From Bradyrhizobium sp. 199 (GTDB taxonomy: Bacteria > Pseudomonadota > Alphaproteobacteria > Rhizobiales > Xanthobacteraceae): a stretch of DNA of 64,000 nucleotides. A program made the position numbers and the translations under genes. Location of the stretch: NCBI RefSeq assembly GCF_023073355.1, contig NZ_JADPJI010000011.1:1-64000 (forward strand). Direction: 5' to 3'. The notes beneath the pieces are model-generated. The model saw only the letters and a list, made by a program, of their open reading frames with translations, did not search any database and had not been told where the DNA came from. Below, piece after piece: positions 44,305-52,513 of the stretch (positions are counted from its first letter, which is position 1; each line of letters opens with the position of its first letter).

Positions 44305-45210
44305 ATGTCCGATTTCGCCGACCTCTATCCGGGCTTTGCCTCCGAATGGATCAACACCTCCTTCGGCCGCATCTTCGCCCGCGTCGGCGGCAGCGGGCCG
44401 CCGCTGCTCCTGCTGCACGGCTTCTCCGAGACCCATGTGATGTGGCACCAGGTGGCGCCGCAACTGGCCGATAAGTTCACGCTGATCATCGCCGATCTGC
44501 CGGGCTATGGCTGGTCCGACATGCCCGAGAGCGACGCGCTGCACATCCCCTACAGCAAGCGCGCGATGGCCAAGGCGATGGTGGAAGTGATGGAGCGCCT
44601 CGGCCACGTGCACTTTGCCCTGGCCGGCCACGACCGCGGCGGCCGCGTCTCCTACCGCCTCGCGCTCGACCATCCCGGCCGGCTGTCGAAGCTCGCCGTG
44701 CTCGATATCCTGCCGACCTATAATTACTGGGAGCGGATGAACCGCGCCTACGCGCTGAAGATCTATCACTGGACTTTCCTGGCGCAGCCCTATCCGCTGC
44801 CGGAGACGCTGATCGCGAGCAACGGCGAGTTCTTCCTGCGCTTCAAGATGGCGAGCCAGACCAAGTTCAGGACGTTAGACGCCATCGACGAGCGCGCGCT
44901 CGAACATTACATCGCCCCGTTTCGCGATCCCGCCCGGGTGCATGCGATGTGCGAGGACTACCGCGCCGGCGCCTATTTCGACTACGACCTCGACAAGGCC
45001 GATTTCGAAGCCGGCAAGAAGATCACCATTCCGATGCTGGCGCTGTGGGGCAATGCCGGCGTGGCCCAAGCCGCCGCGACGCCGCTCGATATCTGGCGGC
45101 AATGGGCGACCAACGTCGTGGGCATGCCGGTGGATTCCGGCCACTTCCTCACCGAGGAGAATCCGGACGTCACCGCAAGGGCGCTGCGCGAGTTCTTCCT
45201 CGCGGATTAG
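44305..45210 (+). CDS. Fluoroacetate (haloacetate) dehalogenase
   Basis: 301 residues from ATG 44305; the frame upstream has no support. It is an alpha/beta hydrolase very similar, as I recall it, to the Rhodopseudomonas palustris defluorinase RPA1163. Expected residues align at the same numbers: nucleophile D110 in GHDRGGR, R111 and R114 (carboxylate binding), D134, halide pocket H155, W156 and Y219, and catalytic H280 in DSGHFL. It hydrolyses the carbon-halogen bond of haloacetates to glycolate. Residue 185 is Gln, where I recall Trp in RPA1163. glcDEF elsewhere in the window could consume the glycolate. Confidence 0.9.
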   Translation: MSDFADLYPGFASEWINTSFGRIFARVGGSGPPLLLLHGFSETHVMWHQVAPQLADKFTLIIADLPGYGWSDMPESDALHIPYSKRAMAKAMVEVMERLGHVHFALAGHDRGGRVSYRLALDHPGRLSKLAVLDILPTYNYWERMNRAYALKIYHWTFLAQPYPLPETLIASNGEFFLRFKMASQTKFRTLDAIDERALEHYIAPFRDPARVHAMCEDYRAGAYFDYDLDKADFEAGKKITIPMLALWGNAGVAQAAATPLDIWRQWATNVVGMPVDSGHFLTEENPDVTARALREFFLAD

Positions 45211-45665
45211 CGCCGCTCCCGAAAGAACTCCTTGAGCAGCCGCGCCGCCTCGCTCTCGCCGACGCCGGAATAGACATCCGGCGCGTGATGGCAGGTCGGC
45301 GAGGCAAAGAACCGCACGCCTGATTCCACCGCGCCGCCCTTGGGATCGGCCGCGCCGTAATAGAGGCGCCTCACCCTTGCAAACGAGATCGCGCCCGCAC
45401 ACATGGTGCAGGGCTCCAGCGTCACGTAGAGGTCGCAGTCGACAAGACGCTCGCTGCCGATCTTTTTGGCGGCTTCGCGCAGCGCAATGATCTCGGCATG
45501 AGCCGTGGGGTCGTAGTCGGTCAGCGTCCGGTTCGCCGCGGTGGCGATGACCTCGAAATTGCGGACCACGATGCATCCGATCGGAACTTCGCCCGCCTTT
45601 CCGGCGTTTTCGGCCGTTCTGAGCGCCAAATCCATGAAAGAGGGGGCTTTCAAGCCTCGTATCAT
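45207..45665 (-). CDS. tadA: tRNA-specific adenosine deaminase TadA
   Basis: 152 residues from ATG 45665 (MIRGLKAPSFMDLALRTAE); the frame is open for 40 more codons but without similarity, and a TTG at 45653 is another candidate. Zinc and catalytic motifs PTAHAEIIAL and PCTMCAGAI are present. It converts A34 to inosine in tRNA-Arg(ACG). The stop overlaps the end of the convergent dehalogenase gene by four bases. It is divergent from the pseudouridine synthase. Confidence 0.93.
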   Translation of the reverse strand: MIRGLKAPSFMDLALRTAENAGKAGEVPIGCIVVRNFEVIATAANRTLTDYDPTAHAEIIALREAAKKIGSERLVDCDLYVTLEPCTMCAGAISFARVRRLYYGAADPKGGAVESGVRFFASPTCHHAPDVYSGVGESEAARLLKEFFRERR

Positions 45666-45784
45666 CGCCAGAAACCTGCTAGTAGCTGCGCCTTCAGCAG
45701 AAGTGCTTACCGATTTCGCCTGAGCATGCGGCTCGAAACGAGCGCGCACAATGCTTTCTGGCCACCCCCTGAGTGAGATTATCA

Positions 45785-47950
45785 ATGCCTCGCGACAGCG
45801 ACAAAGACAACGATTCCCGCGGCCGGCGAGGCCCTCCCAAGGGACCGCACAAGGGACCGCCCAAGGGCCGGTCCGGCAAGCCGCGTGGCCCTGAGAAGAA
45901 ATTCGCCAAGCGCGGCCCTGAGGGCAGGAGCGACGCCCGCCCGCCTCGTGGCGACCGCGACAGCCGCCCGCCGCCTCGCGCTGATCGTGGCGATCGTCCG
46001 TTCCGCCGCCGCGAAGAGGGCGATGCCCCGCGCCGCGATTTCAGCGAGCGTCCGAAATTCAAGCGCGACGACCGTGGTGGTGAGGGCCGCGGCGAGCGCA
46101 GCTTCAAGCCGCGTGGCGACCGTCCCTTCAAGCCGCGTGAAGACCGTCCGTTCTCCGATCGTTCGTCACGCGACGGCGAGAAGCGCCCGTTCAAGCCCCG
46201 TGGCGACCGCCCCTTTTCCGATCGCTCCTCGCGTGATGGCGAGAAGCGGCCGTTCAAGCCGCGCGGGGATCGCCCGGCTTTTGGCCGCGACGATCGTCCG
46301 CCGCGCAGCCGCGATCGTGACGAGTCCCGCCCCGCCGGCCGGTCGGGCGACAAGAAGTTCGGCGACAAGCGCCCCTATGCGCCGCGCGGCGACCGTCCGG
46401 AGCGCAAGTTCGACGGCGAGCGGAAGTTTTCGCGGGGCGGTCCTGATCGCGGGCCGCGTGAGGATCGTGGCGAGCGCAGCTTCAAGCCGCGCGGCGACCG
46501 TCCGAATTTCGATCGCGGTGATCGCGCGCCGCGCAGTGATCGGCCGGAGCGCAAGTTCGATGGCGAGCGAAAGTTTTCGCGTGGTGCACCGGATCGTGGG
46601 CCGCGCAAAGATTTTGGTGGTCGTGAGCGAGGCGAGGACAAGCCCTGGCAGAAGCGCGACGACCGTCGCGATGGTGGCCGCGGCGAGGACCGTCCGCGCG
46701 TTTCGCGGTCACGCGACGACCGTCCGTCGGGTGATCGTCCGTTCCGCGACCGTCCGAAGTTCGATCGTCCGCGCGAGCGCTCCGAGGGTCGCTCCGACTG
46801 GCACGAGCATCCCCGCAGCGACGCTCGTTCCGGCGATCGTCCGCGGCGCGAAAACGAGGACGACAGCAGGATCTTCGAGAAACGTCCCGCGTTCGGCGGC
46901 CGCGGCGCCTATCGCGAGCGCGATCGCGATTTCGACCGGCGTCCGCGCCGGGAAGAAGAGGCCAAGCCGAAGAAGGCCGGCGAGCGCATCGCCAAGGCGC
47001 TGGCGCGTGCGGGGCTTGCCTCGCGCCGCGATGCCGAGGAAATGGTCACGCAGGGCCGCGTCACCGTCAATGGCCGCGTGATCAACTCGCCCGCGCTCGA
47101 CATCACCAAGAACGACGTCGTCATGGTCGACGGCAAGCCGTTGCCGGAGCGCGAGCGCACGCGGTTGTTCCTCTATCACAAGCCGCGCGGGCTGATGACC
47201 ACGCATGACGACCCCGAGGGACGTCCGACCGTGTTCGACAATCTGCCGGAAGGCCTGCCGCGGCTGATCAGCGTCGGCCGGCTCGACTTCAACACCGAAG
47301 GCCTGTTGCTGCTCACCAATGATGGCGGGCTCGCGCGCACGCTCGAGCTGCCCGATACCGGCTGGCTGCGCCGCTACCGCGTTCGCGCCCATGGCGACGT
47401 CACCCAAGCCCAGCTCGACGAGCTCCAGAACGGCATCGAGGTCGAGGGCGTCAAATACGGTCCGATCGAAGCGACGCTCGAGCGCGACCAGGGCGCCAAT
47501 GTCTGGCTGGTGTTTGCGATCCGCGAAGGCAAGAACCGCGAGGTGCGCAATGTCTGCGCCCATCTCGGGCTCGAGGTGAACCGGCTGATCCGGGTGTCCT
47601 ACGGTCCGTTCCAGCTCGGAGAGGTCCCCGAAGGCCAGGTCGAGGAGATCAAGTCGCGAGTGCTTCGCGACCAGCTCGGCGACAAGATCATCGAAAAGTC
47701 GGGTGCCCAGTTCGACGTGCCGCAGAAATCGCTCTCGCCCGAAGGCGACGACCCGCCGCGCGAAAAGAAGCCTGCCACCAAACGCGGCGTGATCAACGAC
47801 CGCAAGGGCCGCCGCGTGCTGGTGCAACGCACCGGTAGCGAAGAGGCGCGCGAGCGTAACGAGTCCGAGGCCAGCGGCTACGGCCCGCCGCGCCGTCCCA
47901 AGCGCGGCTATCACGGCAAGCGCGATCTGGCGCCGAAGGACGGCGAGTAA
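45785..47950 (+). CDS. RluB/RsuA-family pseudouridine synthase with long R/D/G-rich N-terminus
   Basis: 721 residues from ATG 45785. Residues 1 to about 390 are a low-complexity Arg/Asp/Gly/Pro tract with repeated units such as FKPRGDRPFSDRSSRDGEKR and ERKFDGERKFSRG. An S4 RNA-binding domain follows (KKAGERIAKALARAGLASRR, about 396-415). The synthase domain has catalytic Asp in GRLDFNTEGLLLLT (about 498-511). The C-terminal 80 residues are basic. It probably modifies 23S rRNA (RluB, position 2605). Typical RluB is about 250-300 residues, so the N-terminal half is additional. Confidence 0.9.
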   Translation: MPRDSDKDNDSRGRRGPPKGPHKGPPKGRSGKPRGPEKKFAKRGPEGRSDARPPRGDRDSRPPPRADRGDRPFRRREEGDAPRRDFSERPKFKRDDRGGEGRGERSFKPRGDRPFKPREDRPFSDRSSRDGEKRPFKPRGDRPFSDRSSRDGEKRPFKPRGDRPAFGRDDRPPRSRDRDESRPAGRSGDKKFGDKRPYAPRGDRPERKFDGERKFSRGGPDRGPREDRGERSFKPRGDRPNFDRGDRAPRSDRPERKFDGERKFSRGAPDRGPRKDFGGRERGEDKPWQKRDDRRDGGRGEDRPRVSRSRDDRPSGDRPFRDRPKFDRPRERSEGRSDWHEHPRSDARSGDRPRRENEDDSRIFEKRPAFGGRGAYRERDRDFDRRPRREEEAKPKKAGERIAKALARAGLASRRDAEEMVTQGRVTVNGRVINSPALDITKNDVVMVDGKPLPERERTRLFLYHKPRGLMTTHDDPEGRPTVFDNLPEGLPRLISVGRLDFNTEGLLLLTNDGGLARTLELPDTGWLRRYRVRAHGDVTQAQLDELQNGIEVEGVKYGPIEATLERDQGANVWLVFAIREGKNREVRNVCAHLGLEVNRLIRVSYGPFQLGEVPEGQVEEIKSRVLRDQLGDKIIEKSGAQFDVPQKSLSPEGDDPPREKKPATKRGVINDRKGRRVLVQRTGSEEARERNESEASGYGPPRRPKRGYHGKRDLAPKDGE

Positions 47951-47990
47951 CGTCGAATGGTTGAAACGACCCTGACGCTCCGCAGCAGAT

Positions 47991-48108
47991 CGTCATGGCC
48001 GGACTTGACCCGGCCATCCACGTCTTGCTCACGTTCACCGCTCAAGAACGTGGATGCCCGGGACATCTGCGCGAAGGCGCGCTTCGCGCTTTTGCCCGGG
48101 CATGACGG
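47991..48108. repeat. REP-like element tcatggccgg...gcatgacg
   Basis: Starts cgtcatggccggacttgacccggccatccacg and ends ggatgcccggg...cccgggcatgacgg. It is the same family as 60275-60359 and related to 14983-15110. It lies between the pseudouridine synthase gene and rsmD. Confidence 0.85.
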
Positions 48109-48118
48109 AGACATCTAG

Positions 48119-48673
48119 ATGCGCGTCGTCGGCGGTCGATTGAAGGGGCGCAATCTGGCCTCACCGTCCTCGCGCGACATCCGCCCCACGGCGGACCGCT
48201 TGCGCGAGTCCGTGTTCAACATCCTCGTGCATGCCTATGACGATCCGATTGAAGATGCGCGCGTGCTCGATCTCTTCGCAGGCACCGGTGCGCTCGGCAT
48301 CGAAGCGTCGTCGCGCGGGGCGAAGTTCACGCTGTTCGTCGACAATGGCGCAGAAGCCCGGGCGCTGCTGCGCAACAATGTCGAGACGCTGGGCTTGGGT
48401 GGCGTCACAAAAGTCTATCGCCGCGATGCGACCGATCTCGGCCCCGCGCATCCCGTCGAGCCCTTCTCGCTGGTGTTCCTCGATCCACCCTATGGCAAGG
48501 GCTTTGCGGAGAAGGCGCTGGCGAGCTTGCGCGACGGCGGCTGGCTCACGCCGGGGGCGCTGCTCATCGTGGAAGAGGCTAAGATTGCGCAGTTCGTCAC
48601 GCCCGAAGGCTTCGAAGAACTGGAGCGTCGCGCTTATGACGACACGGAGTTCGTGTTTTTGAAGCGGCCGTAA
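48119..48673 (+). CDS. rsmD: 16S rRNA (guanine-966-N2)-methyltransferase RsmD
   Basis: 184 residues. It starts MRVVGGRLKGRNL, contains RPTADRLRESVFNIL (about 22-36), the SAM-binding VLDLFAGTGALGIEASSRGA and the N6/N2-type catalytic motif DPPYG (about 122-126). It methylates G966 of 16S rRNA. It is convergent with mutL. Confidence 0.95.
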   Translation: MRVVGGRLKGRNLASPSSRDIRPTADRLRESVFNILVHAYDDPIEDARVLDLFAGTGALGIEASSRGAKFTLFVDNGAEARALLRNNVETLGLGGVTKVYRRDATDLGPAHPVEPFSLVFLDPPYGKGFAEKALASLRDGGWLTPGALLIVEEAKIAQFVTPEGFEELERRAYDDTEFVFLKRP

Positions 48674-48682
48674 TTTCGAAGG

Positions 48683-50494
48683 TCACCGCCGCCCGAACAG
48701 TTTCTCCACATCCGACAGCTTCAGCTCGACATAGGTCGGCCGGCCGTGATTGCACTGGCCGGAGTTCGGGGTGTCCTCCATCTCGCGGAGCAGGGCGTTC
48801 ATCTCCTCGGGCCGCAAGCGGCGGCCGGCGCGCACGGAGCCGTGGCAGGCCATGGTGGCGGCGACGTGCATCAGGCGACGCTCCAGCGGCAGCGCCTCGT
48901 CCCACTCGGCCATGTGCTCGGAGAGATCGCGAAGCAGCCCGCCCGCGTTGGTCTTGCCGAGCAGTGAGGGGGTCTCGCGCACCGCGACTGCACCGGGGCC
49001 GAAGGATTCGATGGCGAGGCCGAACGACGCCAGTTCCTCGCTACGCTCCAGCAGGCGTTCCACCGTGGCCTCGTCCATCTCGACGATCTCGGGAATGAGG
49101 AGGATCTGCCGCTGCACGCCGTTCGCGGCCAGCGAGGCCTTCAGCCGCTCATAGACGATCCGCTCATGTGCGGCGTGTTGGTCGACGATGATCAACCCGT
49201 CGCGGGTCTGCGACACGATATAGGTCTCGTGGATCTGCGTCCGCGCCGCGCCGAGCGGACGGTCGAGGAGATCGCTGGCGGGCTGCGACTCGATCCGTAC
49301 GTCCGCACTGGGCGCACCGACGTCGAAGGCGGCTTGAGCGCGCTCGGCGAAGGCAGGCGCCGCGGCGCCTTCGAAGGACGGCATCGGCGCGACGGGGGCA
49401 GATGGCGAGGCCCGCCAGTCCCAACTCGCGGGACGCGGCGTGAAGGCAGGGCGGAATGCGGACAGCGCGCTATCGCCGCTGTTGGCGGCCGTGCGCCGGC
49501 CCTCGCGTGCGAGCGCGTCCTTCAATCCGTGCACGATCAGTGCGCGCACCAGGCCCGCGTTGCGGAAGCGCACCTCGGTCTTGGCCGGATGCACGTTGGC
49601 GTCGACCTCGCGCGGATCGAGCGTGACGAACAGCGCCAGCACAGGATGGCGGTCGCGCGGCAAATAGTCGGAATAGGCCGCGCGCACGGCTCCCAAGATC
49701 AGCTTGTCACGCACCGGGCGACCGTTGACGAAGAGATATTGCCCGAGTGCATTGGCCTTTGTCAGCGCAGGGGCCGCGGCATAGCCGGCGACGACGACGC
49801 CGTCGCGCTCGGCATGGACCTCGATGGCGTGGCTGCGGAATTCTGCCCCCAGGATATCGCCGAGCCGCGTCAGGCGTCCCGCCGCGCCAGGCAGCGCGGC
49901 GGCCCAGGTCACCGGCGCGCGCTCCTCGCCCGCGAGCGTGAAAGCGATATCGGGCCGCGCCATCGCGAGGCGCCGGACCACCTCGCGGATCGCCTCGGCC
50001 TCGGTGCGGTCGGTCTTCAGGAATTTCAGCCGTGCCGGTGTCGCATAGAAGAGGTCGCCAGCCTCGACCCGCGTGCCGTGCGCCAGCGCCGCCGGCATGA
50101 TCTCGGATTTCTCGCCGCCCTCGACTGAGAGTGCCCAGGCGTGCGGCTCGCTGGCATGGCGGGTGGTGATGGAGAGACGCGCGACCGACCCGATCGAGGG
50201 CAGCGCCTCGCCGCGGAACCCGAGGGTGCGGATCTGCAGCAAATCCTCGTCATCGAGCTTGGATGTGGCGTGACGCTCGACCGCGAGCGCGAGATCCTTC
50301 GCCGTCATGCCGCCGCCGTCGTCAGTGATGCCGATCCGCCGCCGCCCACCGCCATCGGTGAAGATGTCGATCCGGCTGGCGCCGGCATCGATCGCGTTCT
50401 CGACCAGTTCCTTCACCACACTCGCCGGGCGCTCGACCACCTCGCCGGCGGCGATGCGGTTGACGACCTGTTCTGGCAATTGGCGGACGGGCAT
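48683..50494 (-). CDS. mutL: DNA mismatch repair protein MutL
   Basis: 603 residues. The GHKL ATPase N-terminus has IAAGEVVERPASVVKELVEN (about 14-33), DDGGGM and TLGFRGEALPSI. The C-terminal dimerisation domain holds VDQHAAHERIVYE, which matches the DQHA-x2-E-x4-E endonuclease motif, ACHGSVRAG and CNHGRPT. So it is a nicking-type MutL, as expected in an organism lacking MutH. It is convergent with rsmD. Confidence 0.96.
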   Translation of the reverse strand: MPVRQLPEQVVNRIAAGEVVERPASVVKELVENAIDAGASRIDIFTDGGGRRRIGITDDGGGMTAKDLALAVERHATSKLDDEDLLQIRTLGFRGEALPSIGSVARLSITTRHASEPHAWALSVEGGEKSEIMPAALAHGTRVEAGDLFYATPARLKFLKTDRTEAEAIREVVRRLAMARPDIAFTLAGEERAPVTWAAALPGAAGRLTRLGDILGAEFRSHAIEVHAERDGVVVAGYAAAPALTKANALGQYLFVNGRPVRDKLILGAVRAAYSDYLPRDRHPVLALFVTLDPREVDANVHPAKTEVRFRNAGLVRALIVHGLKDALAREGRRTAANSGDSALSAFRPAFTPRPASWDWRASPSAPVAPMPSFEGAAAPAFAERAQAAFDVGAPSADVRIESQPASDLLDRPLGAARTQIHETYIVSQTRDGLIIVDQHAAHERIVYERLKASLAANGVQRQILLIPEIVEMDEATVERLLERSEELASFGLAIESFGPGAVAVRETPSLLGKTNAGGLLRDLSEHMAEWDEALPLERRLMHVAATMACHGSVRAGRRLRPEEMNALLREMEDTPNSGQCNHGRPTYVELKLSDVEKLFGRR

Positions 50495-50607
50495 GAAGGG
50501 GACTCGAGGCGGCGTTCAGGCGGCCAATCTAGTCGCTCAAGCGGCCGATTGCATGGGCCAGGTCCGAACTACCCACATGACATACGGAGCCCACCGGGCA
50601 GCCTCTC

Positions 50608-51030
50608 TCAGTCCTCGAGGCCACGGCCGCCGCCGCGCTTCGACTTGACGTCGCTGCGGCGCTTCTTGCCCTCGAGCCGGCGCTGCTTGGAGCCAAAGGT
50701 CGGCTTTGTCGCGCGCCGCGGCTTCGGCCGGACCATGGCTTCGCCGAGCATCTCCGTAAGCCGGTCGATGGCGTCCTGGCGGTTGCGTTCCTGGGTACGG
50801 AAGCGTTGGGCCTGGATTACGATGACGCCGTCCTTGGTCATGCGTTGCCCTGCGAGCCGGGCAAGGCGCAACGCGGCATCCTCCGGCAGCGTCAGCTTCC
50901 GGGTATCGAAGCGCAATTGCGCGGAGGTCGCGACCTTGTTGACGTTCTGCCCGCCCGGACCGGAGGCGCGGACAAAGCCGATCTCGATGTCGTCCTCGTC
51001 GATGACGAGATCGCGGGATATCCGCAGCAT
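50608..51030 (-). CDS. arfB: Peptidyl-tRNA hydrolase ArfB (ribosome rescue)
   Basis: 140 residues from ATG 51030. The frame upstream crosses intergenic sequence. The GGQ motif is in SGPGGQNVNKVATSAQL (about residues 23-39), and the C-terminal tail is basic (SKQRRLEGKKRRSDVKSKRG), as needed to probe the empty mRNA channel. It releases stalled nascent chains on nonstop ribosomes. Confidence 0.93.
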   Translation of the reverse strand: MLRISRDLVIDEDDIEIGFVRASGPGGQNVNKVATSAQLRFDTRKLTLPEDAALRLARLAGQRMTKDGVIVIQAQRFRTQERNRQDAIDRLTEMLGEAMVRPKPRRATKPTFGSKQRRLEGKKRRSDVKSKRGGGRGLED

Positions 51031-51145
51031 GGCAGCACCATTCGTGATGTCCGGACATATCGCGGACGTCTGCGTTCGGCAATGGTGCTTCTGGAACGCA
51101 AAATGGCCGGGGTGCCCGGCCATTTCAGCAAACGAGAGAGGAACG

Positions 51146-52513
51146 TCAGTTCGACTTCGTCACCGGAGCCGCGGCCGGCTGCGCCGCGGCCTGCGGGGCG
51201 CGGCCGACGACGACGGTCAGCAGCCCCTGGCCCCAGAGGCGCTTGGCGGCGGCTTTGGCGTCGTCCAGCGTCACGGCATCGACGATGGCGTTGCGCTTCT
51301 CGATATAGTCGATCGGCAGCTTGTCCTGCTGGTACTGCAGCAGCGCTTGCGCCAGCTTGGAGGAGGTGTCGAGCGCCAGCATCTGCGAGCCCTTCAGGTA
51401 GGACTTGGCCTCGTCGAGCTCCTTCTGCGTCGGGCCTTCCTCGGCGATGCGGCGCACTTCCTTTTCGATCGCATCGATGGTGTCGCCGGCGCGGTCGGCG
51501 CGCGTGCCGGTATTGCCGATGAACACCGCCGAATGCTCCATCCAGAGCAGCGATTCGAACACCGAATAGGCCAGTCCGCGCTTCTCGCGCACCTCGCGAT
51601 AGAGCCGCGACGACAGACCGCCGCCACCGAGGATGTGATTGACGACATAGGCCGCCATGAAGTTCGGGTCGCTGCGCTTCACGCCGGGGCCGCCGAACGT
51701 GATGACGGTTTGAGGCACGTCGAGGGTGACGAAGGCGCGTCGCGGCGGCTTGGCGGCCTCGACGTCCGGGACCGGCGTGAGGTTGGATTTGGCGGGCAGG
51801 GAGCCAAAGGTGTGGTCGAGCAGCTTGCCGAGGGTCGCCGGGTCGACGTCGCCCACGACTGCAATCTTCAGCCCCTCCTTCGCTAGCACGCGGCCGACAT
51901 AATCCTTCATATCGGGAACCGTGATGGTCGGCACGCTATCGAGGTTGCCGTTGCTCTGCCGGCTGTAAGGGTGATCGCCAAAGGCGACCTCCAGGAAATT
52001 GCGGCTTGCCAGCGATGTCGGGTTGGTGGTCTCGCGGCGCAGGCCCGAGATGACCTGCGAGCGAATGCGTTCGACATCGGCGGTGTCGAAATGCGGCGAG
52101 GTCAGCGCGCTCCGCAAGAGGTCGAAGGCCTCGTCCTTGTTGTCGCGCAGCATGCGCAGGCTGCCGCGGAAGGTGTCGCGGGTGGCGCTGAAGGAGAGCT
52201 CGATGGCGCGGCGGTCGAGCCGCTCATGGAAGGTCTTGGAGTCGAGATCGCCGGAGCCCTCGTCGAGAAGGTCGGCGACCAGATTGGCGACGCCCGGCTT
52301 GTCCTTTGGATCCTGGGCCGAGCCGCCGGCGAAGAAATATTCCATCGCGATCAGCGGCACGGTTGCGTCCTGCACGAACCAGGCCTCGATGCCGCCCGGC
52401 GAGACCAGGTGCTGGATCTTTGCGGCTGCCTGCGAGGGCGAGACCGCGGCGAGCGCGAGTGCCGCGCCGGTGGCCAGGGAGAAAGCAACGCGTCGAAGGA
52501 AAGGATAGGTCAC
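51146..52513 (-). CDS. M16 family peptidase subunit without zinc motif
   Basis: 455 residues from GTG 52513, with GGAGAAG upstream and a GTGA overlap with the preceding gene. Signal peptide up to about residue 30 (ending SQA-A). The M16 N-terminal domain has no HxxEH (LVADLLDEGSG in its place), but the C-terminal part keeps the R/Y pair region SSRLYREVREKRGLAYS. It is therefore the non-metal partner of a two-chain periplasmic M16 protease encoded with the next-described gene. Confidence 0.9.
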   Translation of the reverse strand: MTYPFLRRVAFSLATGAALALAAVSPSQAAAKIQHLVSPGGIEAWFVQDATVPLIAMEYFFAGGSAQDPKDKPGVANLVADLLDEGSGDLDSKTFHERLDRRAIELSFSATRDTFRGSLRMLRDNKDEAFDLLRSALTSPHFDTADVERIRSQVISGLRRETTNPTSLASRNFLEVAFGDHPYSRQSNGNLDSVPTITVPDMKDYVGRVLAKEGLKIAVVGDVDPATLGKLLDHTFGSLPAKSNLTPVPDVEAAKPPRRAFVTLDVPQTVITFGGPGVKRSDPNFMAAYVVNHILGGGGLSSRLYREVREKRGLAYSVFESLLWMEHSAVFIGNTGTRADRAGDTIDAIEKEVRRIAEEGPTQKELDEAKSYLKGSQMLALDTSSKLAQALLQYQQDKLPIDYIEKRNAIVDAVTLDDAKAAAKRLWGQGLLTVVVGRAPQAAAQPAAAPVTKSN

